In this document: in pieces, positions 1 to 11,399 of the stretch
Layout of the letters: every line of letters begins with the position of its first letter
Numbering within the stretch: the first letter of the stretch is position 1
Source: Fragum whitleyi
Lineage: Eukaryota > Mollusca > Bivalvia > Cardiida > Cardiidae
DNA length: 64,000 nt
Assembly: GCA_948146395.1 (NCBI GenBank)
Contig: OX411555.1
Coordinates: 42,431,725 to 42,495,724 of the forward strand
Direction of reading: 5' to 3'
Position numbers and translations under genes: made by a program
Notes under the pieces: generated by a model
Databases searched by the model: none
Told to the model about the DNA's origin: nothing
The model's input: the letters and a program-made list of their open reading frames with translations, nothing else

Positions 1-78
1 TAGCACCTGCTTGGTCGAAAGCAGCGAACACTTTCCGGAGATTGCCGAAAGACAAAATCAGCGGAAAAGTTTTACGCC

Positions 79-3000
79 ATGATGGATGACAAACTAACAG
101 GATACGTTCTCGATGCGAGTCCATTGAAAAATGCCAGGAACGGCAGAACAAAGTAAGTATACGATCATAAGATTGAGTTATTCATGTACATTTGCTAAAA
201 AGTAATCCAAATTCGTGGCATTAGTTCTTCCGTAATTTTCACGAACACCCATTGTACGATTTTGATCAGGTTTTTTTTTTAAAAGATCCTAATGAAAAAT
301 CAATTGCAATCCTTTGATCTATCAAAAATTCAAAAGATTTTTTAAACACCGATGCACGTCATTGCCAGCCTGTAAATTAAACGATAACAAGATACTTTGT
401 GACCTGTCAACTCGGTCCATTTTCATATCGGCAACTCGGCCCAAAATCATTTTATGCCAAAAACATTGTAGTTCAATATTGAGAATATCCTATTTTCTTC
501 TAGTAGATTCTTGCATTAATGATAACTCCCATGTGTACATTAAGCGATATCAGGGAAAAAATCAGCCAGATAATCTGGTTTGGTTGTTGTCTATGAAGAC
601 ATTTGCTTTTTATTTTATCAAAATCAATAGAGAGAAAATGAAGGTATTGAAGTTCAAAGTTCACCGATTACTTCCATTTTTCTGTCACATGATTTCATGT
701 TTCAAGTTGAAGTACATATATGCGCTGATAGATACTCAAATGCGCTCATATACACACTAAAGCAGGGTATTAAAACTCCTAATTCCTTTTGTCAAAACAG
801 GATAGAAGTTAAAAACGAAAGGTAGCTTCAACATTTGGTCATGAAAGTGAACAAGGGTAGTTGCCTTCCTTGATTCCATCCTTTGATATCGCTACTACAT
901 TGATGAAAAGTGAACATGAACATATCTAGATATCTACTTGATCATTTTCTTTTTATGTTATCTAATGTAAAATAAACAAAATATAATCATTGTCAACAAA
1001 TTTATTTCAATATTCTTTTCTTAAGTGCATTATCGGCTAATATGCCCCGCCAGTCTGTAAAAGGAATCGGTCCGTCATTTCCGACCTTCAGATTGACAGT
1101 GCGCCCGCGCCACTCCCGCATATTTTCAAAAGATGACGAAGATGACGCACGTTTTCAAGCAGTGATGCGCCAACCAGGCGCAAGACTTTTAATAAGTTCA
1201 GACCCAAATTATTAGAAAAAAATACTTGTTTCACTGTTTCCAAGGGCACACGCTTCCTTGTTTCTATATTTAGGCAGAAATTCCGTTCCTTCGAATATCA
1301 AATCGCATAACGATTTTAATTTACTACTGATAATCAAACCTCACTTTATAAAACAATGAAAAATCTAGCAGTATTTGTGTTAAGTAATACAACTAGTTTA
1401 TGAAGAACTTTATAGTGTTGCTCATTATTTCTAAGCCTTGTATTTGTTCAATTGTAGATACTTTACAGCAAAATTTCAACACTCAAAGGAAGATTATAAT
1501 AGAATGGTTTGCTTCAGCCCAGAAAAGCATGCAGTATTAAAGAATGCTGAGAAATCCCCAGATGCTGTAACCATTACAGACGCCATAATAACACCATCAT
1601 CCGGTGGAAAATATGAAATAAAATTGACGAGATTATCATCCATCCAAACTGCTGCAAGAAAACTACAGTTCTCAAAAACATACCAACTTCAAATAGATAC
1701 AGCCAGCAAGAGTCAACCTAAATCAATAGCTGAACTCAAGAATGAACATGATATGGTAACTTTCATTTAACACTTTTGACCACTGTTTGAAGATAGAGCT
1801 ATCAAATCTCAGATTGTCATTTCAAATGGCCTTGCCCAGTCTGATTTTGAGACAATTGACAAATCATGTTTTAGCTCCAATGGCTGAAAGCCACTGGGGC
1901 TATTGTTATGGCGTTGTGTCTGTCGAGCGTTTGTACGTGCGTCTATAAAAATCTTCTCTTCAGAAACTACTGAATGAATTTCAACCACAGGAATGATCCT
2001 TGGGTTACCCTCTTTCAAAGTTGTTCAAGAAATTTTGATCCAATGAAAAACATGGATTTAATATGCATGGCGAATTTCCAAAAATAGTAAAAAGTGAGTT
2101 TTCTCAGATTCTAATAGATGGATACCAATTAAATTTTTCATGAATGATCCTTGGGCGACCCTTTATCAGTCTACCAAAAAGTAATGTGATCGGATGAAAA
2201 ATATGTATTTGAAGAGCGTGGTCATTTATCTAAATGTTAAAAAGTGGAAACTTTGAACATCATTTTATCAGAATGTAACTGAGTGATATCAATCAACTTT
2301 CATTGGTATGATCCTTGGGTGACCCATTATCATGCAACCAAAAATGAATGTCATTAGATGAAAACTCTGTCTTTTGATGGATATCAACCAAATTTCACTG
2401 GAATGATCCTTGAGTGACCCTATATCAGTCTACCAAAAATTATTGTGGTTGGATGAAAAAATATGTATTTTTTGGCATAGGTCATTTCTCTAAATGTTAA
2501 ATAGTGGAAACTTTGAAATTATTTCTCAGAATGTAACTAATAGATATCAACAAAATTTCACTGGAATGATCCTTGAGTAACCCTTTATCAGTCTACCAAA
2601 AATTATTGTGATTGGATGAAAAATATGTATTTAATGGGCGCAGGTCATTTCGCTAAATGTTAAATAGTGGAAACTTTGAAAATCATTTTCTCAGAATGTA
2701 ACTGAGTGATATAAATCAACTTTCATTGGTATGATCCTTGGGTGACCCATTATCATGCAACCAAAAATAATTGTCATTAGATGAAAACTTTGTCTTTTAT
2801 GGGCTGAGGTCATTTCTCTATATGTTTTAAAGTTGAATCTTTTAAAATTCATTTCTACATCAGTAGAACCCAAAATATCTAAAAATCTAGTCAAAACTTA
2901 GATTTGCTATTACAAGAATTTCTAGCCTGTGGACCGACTCAAGCCATTCATGGCTTTCAAGTTTTCTTGTGTCACTTGTCTCCAAAAAGAAGAACAAATA

Positions 3001-4402
3001 TTTCACCTATAGTTAAGACAGCAGCGGATGGCTCAGATAAAATATTACCCTTTATATTTTATATCAACCACACTAAAGTCACCACCAATAAAATCAATAA
3101 TTTGTTTAATGTATAATTACAACTCGGCCTGTATAATAAACATCGAAATAGACAATTGTATCATTATTGGATTGTATAATCTGAAAAAAACATAATTCAT
3201 CCTTTGCTTGACCTCTTCTGCATCCAACCACATTGTCAAATGGTTTTATAGTTACACTTCCTGAAAGTGTCACACTTCTTCAAGATTCCACTATAAAAAG
3301 CCACTATAAGAAGGAATTTGAGAGTCTAGGACTCCTTCATTTGCATATTGGACTCCTTGGTTTTGCCTAGTTTTCTATGATTTCTTAGGTCATATGAAAC
3401 TATGTAGCCTCACAAATGATAAGAACAGTTTCACCTTCAACCATTATCTGTCAAAATTATAGGTATTTAAATCAAAACCTAGAAATGATATTTGCGCTAA
3501 CATTTAGAAGTAATTTTGAAAGAAATACATCTTACACTTAAATTTCTTGATTCTTGTATTAAACCCTATGTAACATCAAGTAAAATGGCCATATGGCCTA
3601 AATTTGCTTCCATTTGGTAGAATGATTATTTCAATTGACTAATGTCAAGATTCTTTTTTGTAAATTGCAGGTTGATGTTAATGTAAAATTCATGAAGTTC
3701 ATAGAAGAACGCCAAGTTTATACAAAATATGGCCAAACAAAGATTACCATTGGTATTGTTTCTGACAGAACTGAAGTCCGAAAGCTGGTACTTTGGAATA
3801 CCGAATTGAAACAGTGCTTAGAAGAAAACACCTTCTATAACATTACTAATGTTCAAAACAGATTGTTTGATGGTAAAGCGCAACTGAACACAACATCATC
3901 AACGAAGATAACAGGTTTTTCACCATTTGAAGGCTCAAAACAAACTCTAGAAGACTCGGGCACCGTCAAATGCAAAGCAGTTATAACATCTCCAAATTGA
4001 AATTTTGATTTGCACAGTGTGCAAAAAATCCATGAATACTAAAACAGTTAGAAAAATGAAAGGATCTTCAAATGTCCAATCTGCAATTACAAACAGCTAA
4101 CCAATGATATGACCAAAACACTCTCAGTTAGCGTTATCATCAATTATGCTGACAATACTGTTCAAAAATGCACAGTTCAGCACGATGTCTTGAAAATGTA
4201 TTTGGCATCGATCAAAAAAGAGGCATTGATCAATGATACTGATGCATTAGAAGACTATATAACTTTACAAAAGAACTTTGTAATTTCCAAAAATAAAGGT
4301 AGAGATCAAATTTCTGCTCTTCAGAATTTTGACAATACCAGTGTTGTTGTCAGAATTCAAGATACAGAAGATGATAACTCAGGTCAAGACGATAGCGAGT
4401 AA
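79..4402 (+). CDS. RPA-like OB-fold ssDNA-binding protein with zinc ribbon, 3 exons, two frame breaks
   Basis: Three segments join by GT-AG splicing: 79-152 (ATG ATG GAT GAC start, in-frame stop at base 1, donor gtaagt), 1458-1755 (acceptor attgtag, donor gtaact, ends phase 0) and 3671-4402 (acceptor ttgcag). Exons 1-2 give an OB-like first module with the strand motif KYFTAKFQ at the junction. Exon 3 opens a second OB-like module (KFMKFIEERQV ... KLVLWN). After a TGA at 3998 the neighbouring frame carries CTVC (4011-4022). A further one-base shift leads to KCPIC (4070-4084) and then TLSVSVIINYADNT to the stop at 4400. CxxC...CxxC between OB strands is the layout of the RPA70 C-terminal DNA-binding domain, so a single-stranded nucleic-acid role is inferred. 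Comparable small RPA-like proteins also occur in transposons, so a mobile origin is possible. The two frame breaks mean a pseudogene, indel errors, or a missed small intron. Confidence 0.6.
153..1457 (+). other. Intron 1 of the OB-fold gene; nothing else recognised
   Basis: Bounded by donor gtaagt at 153 and acceptor attgtag ending at 1457. It is AT-rich. An open frame at 314-760 has no recognisable motif and ordinary noncoding composition, so it is not called. Confidence 0.5.
1868..2895 (+). repeat. TAGCTCC-type interspersed repeat with internally repeated units
   Basis: Starts tttagctccaatggctg followed by the ggggctattgt...tggcg...gtgtctgtc header also found at 5211 and 16633. The body reiterates a roughly 150-bp unit whose core is aatgatccttgggtgaccc...atcagtctaccaaaa...gatgaaaaatatgta, seen about five times with moderate divergence. 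It lies in intron 2 (1756-3670) of the OB-fold gene. No coding capacity is visible. It resembles repeat families widespread in bivalves (inference from memory). Confidence 0.6.
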
Positions 4403-5210
4403 ACATGGAGGGTTTATAAGCATCTTTTTGTACGGATGATTTTGTTCAAGTATGCATTGAAATTAGACAATTCAATCTACACCGCCTAAAACCTATACGC
4501 AACCACATAACATTTCTACCCTGTTTTCATCCAGTCTGTTGACCTGTTTGTTTCCCAAAAACCTTTACCATTGCGCAAAACTTTTGGTTTTTAACATTGC
4601 GCATAATTTTTCATTTATAAAAGTTGGCAATTTATTATAAGTCAAATAATTATTAAACCTTAAAACGAAGCTTGTATTCCCAATTTTACAAATATGCCTT
4701 CTTTGCGGTATATAGAGGATGTACATGCACACTGTAAAATACCCTATTTTGCCACCAGACTTAAAAAGCAATTTAAACACTGTTATTGATTAAGTTGGAA
4801 ATTTCCAGAAAGATCTGGCATGTCATGTGTTGTTCTTTTTCTTTTTTTGAACAAAATTGCACAACTACAACTTGAATCAAACTATTTACAAGGTTACTGG
4901 AAATTTACGAGACTCTAAAATTTTGCAATTATTTAAATCAAATTGACATAAGGCATACTTAATTTTTGCAAAAACATAACAAAAAATAATCTTTTGAGGC
5001 ATAATTTTAACTTTGATCTATTACCCAAATGATGGTTTAAAATAATATGTTCTAGAAAACATGGTCACTATTTTCTCACATCTACTTATAAATTAATACA
5101 ATCACCCTTTTCTACAACAATTAATTATCCATAATGTGAAGGTGAAGTAGTATGTCCATATAATGTGTTACATGTACAGCTTTAATTAAACTTACTTTTT
5201 AGCTCCACTA
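4403..5210. other. Intergenic, no gene recognised
   Basis: AT-rich sequence downstream of the OB-fold gene. No clear AATAAA lies near the stop codon. No repeat header or coding motif is seen. Confidence 0.4.
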
Positions 5211-5845
5211 GCCCACAACTACTAGGGCTATTGTCATGACGCTGTGTTCACCATGTGTTTGCTTGTCTGTGCCTATATTTTCTCATTTTTCTGCCAAAAA
5301 TCTCATGAAAACTGGCTGAATGAGAAAACAATTCCAAAGCAAAATGAAATTAAGACAAGGTTTTGGAAGAATGTAATGTTGGAATTTCTTATTTCTCATT
5401 AGATTAAACCAATTGAAGTATTTTTGCGCATGCTATTCTCAGTCAGAATTATCCCTGAACATGGCTAATTTCCATATATGATAATATATGACTTGTCTCA
5501 GAGTCTAGCCAATGAATCTCGACCAAATTTTACTGAACTGATTCTTGAAAGGCCTTTTACCAGTCTACAAATAAAATATTGTGATCAGATGAAAATATGT
5601 CTTTTATTGGTAAAGGTAATTTATCTATATGTTATATTATGGAAACTCCGCAAATCATTTTCTCAGTATCATGCTCATGGATATTAACCAAAATTAAAGT
5701 GATCTTTGGATGACACTTTATCAAACTATAATAAACTGTGTTCCGCCGTCAAGTTGACGGAGTCGTTCACTTAAATTTTTGTCAGATCTTATCAGTAGAT
5801 TCAGGCTTGTGGATTAAATTTGCTGCTCAAGCAACTCTAAATTTT
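5211..5845 (+). repeat. TAGCTCC-type interspersed repeat, near full length
   Basis: Begins ttagctccactagccca then gggctattgtcatgacgctgtg, and ends with gattcaggcttgtgg...gctgctcaagcaactcta. This is the same head and tail as the copy at 16633-17192. The tail read backwards (agagttgcttgag) weakly resembles the head, suggesting degenerate terminal inversion. No ORF. Confidence 0.6.
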
Positions 5846-6284
5846 AATTACCCTTTATCATATGCAATCATTATTTGCTCACCAATAAGTAAAGTACTTT
5901 TGATCACAAATTGATCACACATTGAAACAAATATACTTGGAAACAAAGGTTAAACTTTTGTGTATAAAAGATTTTATTTTACCAAACTAAATGAAACATA
6001 GAAATAATGTTCTACTTCCACCTGTATTTCTTCTTTGTTTACTTGCAAGTTTCTTTTTTGTACTTGTAAGTTGTGAAAATTTCCACCTAACAAAAGATCC
6101 AGTTTTACAGTAAAGAATAAGCCTGACTATAAAGATATATGAAGTGCATTTACAATAAACTAAAAATTTATTTTACTAAGATTATGTTATTGTAAAACCT
6201 TGGAACTATAACATCCAGCAAACTATAATTACAAGGTTTTACTTTTAACAAAACAATATAAGCTATGTGTGCATTTACTATAAA

Positions 6285-6590
6285 TCTCAATATAGTATAT
6301 CAGATTTTTAATATATTAAGTTTTAATTCGTTTATGAAAACTTGCAAAGGAATTGCAAAATTTGTTGTTAATACTATTGTTAATGTTTTTGATAGTTTTA
6401 GTTTATGTTTATGGCTTTTCTTCCACTTGACTTTTTGAACAATTATGGTCATACTCCACTAAAATGTGAATTAAAATGAAATCCCAATATAGTGTATCAA
6501 ACTCTTAGTATGTTTTACTTTGTTAATGTAAACTTGCAAAGGAATTGCAAAATTTGTTGTTAATATTAGTGTTTATATTATTTTTGGATT
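6285..6590 (+). repeat. Two-copy direct repeat, about 195-bp spacing
   Basis: The string acttgcaaaggaattgcaaa followed by atttgttgttaatatt occurs at about 6341-6378 and again at about 6532-6569 with similar flanks (tatcaaa/gat...tta...). It is an old tandem duplication in noncoding DNA. Part of the neighbourhood (cttgac/ctttttgaac...ggtcatactccact) recurs near 7695-7745. Confidence 0.45.
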
Positions 6591-6699
6591 TTAACCTCGA
6601 CTATTCGTAGAATATTGGGCTATTCCAATCTCCCAAGCACTGGCACACGCATAAAACTTCGGTTAAGTTTTTATGTACAAGTGTTTAAAATTTGTTTCT

Positions 6700-7300
6700 A
6701 CTAAAGCTATTGCTAGGAAGCTTTACACATGTTTCTGTGACCATAATAGACAAAGATTCATTACTCTTACTTAGTTTAGTGCAACTTTAATACTTTTCCA
6801 ACTAAGAAATTCCTAGTCAAGTTTCTACAAGCAAATATTGTATATCAGTTATATCTCCATTTCTACTTAAGCTATCTCTTGGAAACTTTGCACATGCTTC
6901 TGTGACCATAATATCAATCTCTAGACAAAGTTTCATTACTCTGATGTTGAATTTAGTGAAATTTCAACACTCAGACTTGGAAATTCTTAGTTTATTTTAT
7001 AAGTGCAAATGTTGTTTAGCACCTATATCTCTATTTCTATTTAAGCAGATGCTTGAAAGATATGCTTTGAAGAGTGCACATGCTTCCTTGACCATTAAAT
7101 CAGCCTCGTGACAAAGATTCATTACTCTCATATTGAATTTAGTGGAATTTTAACCCTTTTTGGACTTACACACTCTTGATTGAGTTTTTACATGAAAATG
7201 TGGTATATCAGTTATAAATCTAATTCTACTTAAGCTATTGCTTGGACACTTTGCACATGCTTCTATGACCATACTATCAGCCTCTAGACAAAGATTCTTT
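6700..7300 (+). repeat. Degenerate tandem repeat, 3-4 units of about 160-190 bp
   Basis: Units begin at about 6705, 6862, 7038 and 7226 with variants of tctacttaagctattgcttgg, followed by ctttgcacatgcttc, tgaccat, agacaaagattcattactct and gaatttagtg. The units are well diverged. The fourth is cut short and abuts the SINE starting near 7318. No coding sequence. Confidence 0.55.
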
Positions 7301-7317
7301 TCTCTTGAATTTCATGC

Positions 7318-7592
7318 AGCCGTCATAGCGCAATTGATAGCGCGTTCGACTGTCAATCTACCAAACCCAGGTTCAATCCCAATGGCGGCACTCATTCTTT
7401 CCGACTGTTTGTCTCTCACCAATGAGTTGATATTTGTAAATCTATGTGAGATAGCAACTGGAGGCTACAAAAGGATGTGGAAGTTGTACTGGTGAGAAAA
7501 ATACCAGGAAACCATTGTTAGATGCTTCATCCACCACAGTATACCTGAAAAAATGTTGAAAGTGGTGTTAAACTCCATGCAATCAATCAATC
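7318..7592 (+). mobile_element. tRNA-derived SINE
   Basis: The head is tRNA-like, with an A-box-like tagcgcaattgatagcgc near 7326 and a B-box ggttcaatccc at 7370-7380. The body shared with four other copies follows (tttccgac...gtctctcacc, gtacaggtgag-like, attgttagatgct). The 3' end is tgttgaaagtggtgttaaac plus a short caatcaatcaatc tail. The 3' core resembles that of the MetaSINE superfamily of molluscs (from memory). It is not a free tRNA gene because the acceptor stem is not maintained. Confidence 0.75.
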
Positions 7593-8162
7593 TTGACTTT
7601 CATTTAATGGAATATTCCAATGATGATAATGATCCAGCACACAGAATAGTCGAGCTTTGCTGTTCTCCAACAGCTCTTGTTGTTTATGACTGTACTTCCA
7701 TTTGACCTTTTGAACTGTACTGGTCATACTCCACTTTAATGTGAATTGGGTACCTTGCTTCATAATTCATTGGAAAACAAAATCTACTAATATTGAATCA
7801 AATTTGTAATACCCTCACATCATTTCATTGAAAACATAGTTTTACTAATGTCTGCCTGTCTACATGATCTGAACTCTTCAACTAATAACTTTTCTGTAAC
7901 TTCAATTCTATTCAATCATCAAACTAAAGGCGACATTTCTTGAACATTTCAAGGGTTTAGCGCAAGACTGTACTGTATGTATGTATACAGTCTTGCACTG
8001 AACCAATGAGTTACATAAACTTGTCTAAAATCCTAACTGCTAAATACATTTTTGTATAACCTTTACCTAAAATTATAATGTAAATATGTGGTATACAGCC
8101 AAATCCCAACAAAGCCAAGTTGAAAACAGTTATATCAAGGTTCATTCTATATTATGTTGAAG

Positions 8163-8432
8163 AGCCGAAGTCATAGCGCAGTTGGTAGTGCATTAGACTG
8201 TCATTTTAGAGATCCTGGGTTCAGTCCCTGACAATGGCAGTCATTCTTTCTTACTTTTTGTCTTCATCCAAAGGGTTGATAACCATAAACCTCTGTTAGA
8301 TTGCAGCTGGAGGCTAGAAAAGGATGTGATGGTAGTACAGGTGAGAAGTACTAGCAATCCATTGTAAGCTGCTCCATCCGCCGCGATAAAACTGAAACAT
8401 TGTTGAAAGTGGCGTAAAATCATAATCAGACA
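8163..8432 (+). mobile_element. tRNA-derived SINE
   Basis: Same family as 7318-7592: A-box catagcgcagttggtagtgc near 8172, B-box gggttcagtcc near 8217, body gatggtagtacaggtgag, and 3' end cattgttgaaagtggcgt with a caaacaaatc tail. It is diverged from its neighbour by point changes, consistent with an old insertion. Confidence 0.75.
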
Positions 8433-8499
8433 AACAAATCAACAATTAAATAAAAATTATAACTTTTATCATAAAACTTTCCTTGGAATTCTTATCTAA

Positions 8500-8541
8500 A
8501 TATTTTTTGAAAAACTTGAAATATTTTTTGAAAAACTTGAA
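8500..8541 (+). repeat. 21-bp perfect tandem duplication
   Basis: atattttttgaaaaacttga plus a final a occurs twice back to back in noncoding DNA. Confidence 0.7.
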
Positions 8542-9532
8542 ATAATTAGCATACAATACATGTTCAAAGAATTATGAAAATAAATCTAACCAGTACCCTT
8601 CTATAAGAAAACTCAAAATAAGTGCCAGTCAGGTTAGAAAGATCCAAAATTTTAAATCACAAGCTTGATTGGTCAATGTTCCTATGACTTTAATTTTGAA
8701 AATCAAACTTATGACCTTCCTACTTTCCTGTAACTTCAAACATATGGAGTGCTCAAAGGTGGTTTGCAAGTTTAATCTTATCTCTCTCCCATCAAGTTCA
8801 TAAAAATCTCTTATCCGCAAAATTAAGCCTGTAAAATTTAATCATTTTGATACAACTTCAACTCTCATCAAATTACAGTTGTCTCATTGCCATGAAAGTA
8901 CACACAAAGTTCTAGTCAAAGTCAATACTCAAACTCCAATTTGTAAAGACATCCTTTTTGGTGGGTAGAAGTGTTTTTTGAATAGGTCTTGTTCTGCATT
9001 AACCTAATACTGCTTACTTAAAGTTGACATTTCTCTAAAGAAATAAAAGTAGACCAAATCATTCTGTGTTTGTTTCTTATTACTCAACATTGCTTTACAA
9101 CAAAAAGAAAAGATTACCTAAAATGAAATGCATGTCCAATAGAAGCAAGTCCAATAAAATTTAAACAAGGATTCTGTTAACATATTAAACTTTTTTCGAA
9201 ACACAAGATATTATTTCATTCTGAATTGAATTCACCCTGGACTGTGCTTTTTCGGGGCAGTTTCCCCTCCCTCAATCACTAAGATGATTAGACCAGAAAA
9301 TTTTTTTAACCATTGTTTATCTGTCTATCTGCTTATCATTTTAAGCTTATTCAAGATACATTTTTCAAATTTGGCATAATGACATTAATGATAGTCATCA
9401 GCGAATACCAGAGTCAATCATGTAACAAAATTAGGGTCATTTTTCACTGTCAAACTTCTAAACAAATGTCTTTAGGGCATTTGTATATAAGAATAACATT
9501 TTGTTAGCTGATTTCACTCCACCCCAAGGTAT

Positions 9533-9641
9533 CACTATAATCTCATAAGTTGTCATGATATCATTATAGTGTAAAAAATGACATTTTGATATCTAAATAT
9601 TACTGATTTAAGATCAAATTAACAACTTATGAGATTACTTA
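9533..9641. repeat. Short inverted repeat pair
   Basis: ataatctcataagttgt near 9537 is matched in inverted orientation by acaacttatgagatta at about 9626-9641, with about 70 bp between the arms. It lies about 140 bp before the first recognisable LINE A sequence. It may be a MITE remnant. Confidence 0.45.
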
Positions 9642-9779
9642 CTCAGGTGGGCAATTTAGGACCATCATGGTCCTCTTGTTTTACGTTTAAGTGTAGACGG
9701 TTTATAGTGAATACTGGGTCTTTATCTATATTAATGGATATATATTGATGAATTAATAATTGTGCATCTTTTCATCGAA

Positions 9780-11127
9780 TATTATCGGAAATAGAAGACA
9801 ACGAAGTGAGCGTAGTAGAAGTGACAGCGAATAAGATGCTAAATCACTAAAAAGACCAAAGGAGGAGGATACCTTTCGGATTTAGTCATAAGTTCTATTC
9901 TTAGGGAAACCCTAAACTACGATCTAAACCCTTACACGCGTCAGCGACCAGCACAGACAATACAGAATTGACGGTCTTTGTGACGGGATTACCGTATACG
10001 CACGACGAGGATATGATGCAGAAATCTTGTGACCTAATCGAGGCCTTAGGGAACCCTGTTTCATCGGTAGTAAACATCATAGTCGCAACAAGACTTCCAT
10101 TAAAAAGAAAAAGAAACGCCCTGGTCCTGTTAAAATATAGTTCGGCTCTATTGAAAAAAGATGACTTCAAATTAAGGCTGAAAGACTCCTACACATACAA
10201 TTAGGTTTATATTAACCCATGTGAGACACGCACTGAACAATCGAGCATAATGCGCGCACACTGATACGTTGACTACCGGAAAGACATAGTCTTTCAGTCA
10301 ATTCGAGAGGCAGAAACTTAAAACCGAACTAAACGCACCAGATATGCAAAAAATAATCGCAATCCTGATCAGGATTCCCAAAGTATGTAGGAAACACCCC
10401 GTCCCTATGAAACCATACGTATAGCACATATTAATGTTTGTGGATGGACTGTAAATAATCATGACTTACGCTGCTCTATGGTAGATGCTCTGGATACCAA
10501 TATTGTGTCTATATGTGAAACACATTTATCGGCGAAACTCGTTTAAATGTAAATGGTTATACTTGGTTTGGTCAGATCGGAAATACACAGACTAGCCCCT
10601 AGAACCAGTCGTGTAGGATTCCTGAAAAAAAAACATAATCCTAAAGAAATATAGTGTTGAAAGAGTGTACAAATCATTTGATGGTTTTCTATGTATATAA
10701 CTTACGGAGAAAGTGACTGATAATACAATATTGATTCCTACATGCTATCTTTCACCAGAGAATTCCGTATAGGGTCGGGATGCTCGGGCATTTTACGCGC
10801 ATTTACTAGCACAGATATACCTACATGAAGAACTTGACTCGATCAAAATAGCCGGTGATTTCAATAGTAGACTGGGAACATTAATCGACTCTAGTGATAT
10901 TGACAATAACCCTTCATTGATACTGCTCGATAATACCTGCAAAAGGCATGGTAAAGCTTTTCAAGAATTTCTCTTAGAATTCAAATTCTGCGAAACGAGA
11001 ACGACAATTATACGTGCATCTAAAATAAAAGATCGTCCGTTGTAGACTATAAATGTGTCCCCTATGATATTTTCCAACAATATAGCTCATTTGAAGTGAT
11101 TACGACATCGTCCATTATTGAGGCACC
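9780..11127 (+). pseudogene. LINE A, 5' part: ORF1 and apurinic endonuclease (dead)
   Basis: ORF1 remnant at 9968-10204 encodes TVFVTGLPYTHDEDMMQK..., typical of LINE nucleic-acid-binding ORF1s. From about 10420 the endonuclease appears in shifting frames: IAHINVCGW...IVSICETHL, then IKIAGDFNSRLG near 10845, and IEAP at the insertion point. Many stops and frameshifts mean it is inactive. The reading resumes at 20581 as DLHGLLGEQSC then VPDHSALVL, the SDH-like end of the endonuclease, showing that 11128-20580 is an insertion. Confidence 0.7.
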
Positions 11128-11399
11128 GGGCCCCGTTTTACTAACGATCTTAAGAAAATCCTAAGTTTTGTCGTACTACTACGATAATTATTGATAATTA
11201 TTGATCGCACGACAATATTAAAGACTGTTTAACTAAACAGATCGCAGGTATAAAACTAATCACAAATGTACGACCATTCTCAAGACGCTTGGCATGCGCA
11301 CCACAATAATTGTTTCCAGTCTATTGGCAATACACAGCCCTCCGATTCGCGGGAAGATTTGTCAAAATATTCCGGAGTTTAATGAATCTCCAGGGGGAC

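Noticed and set aside
314..760. 148-codon open frame in intron 1 of the OB-fold gene
   Set aside because: No motif, noncoding-like composition, and it lies between two well-supported splice sites.
4109..4402. Separate 97-residue gene
   Set aside because: Its frame extends upstream through KCPIC and completes the zinc ribbon of the OB-fold gene, so it is the 3' end of that gene.
7326..7390. tRNA genes at the A/B-box sequences (also 8172, 24815, minus strand at 19030-19085)
   Set aside because: Stems are not maintained and each is followed by the same SINE body and tail.
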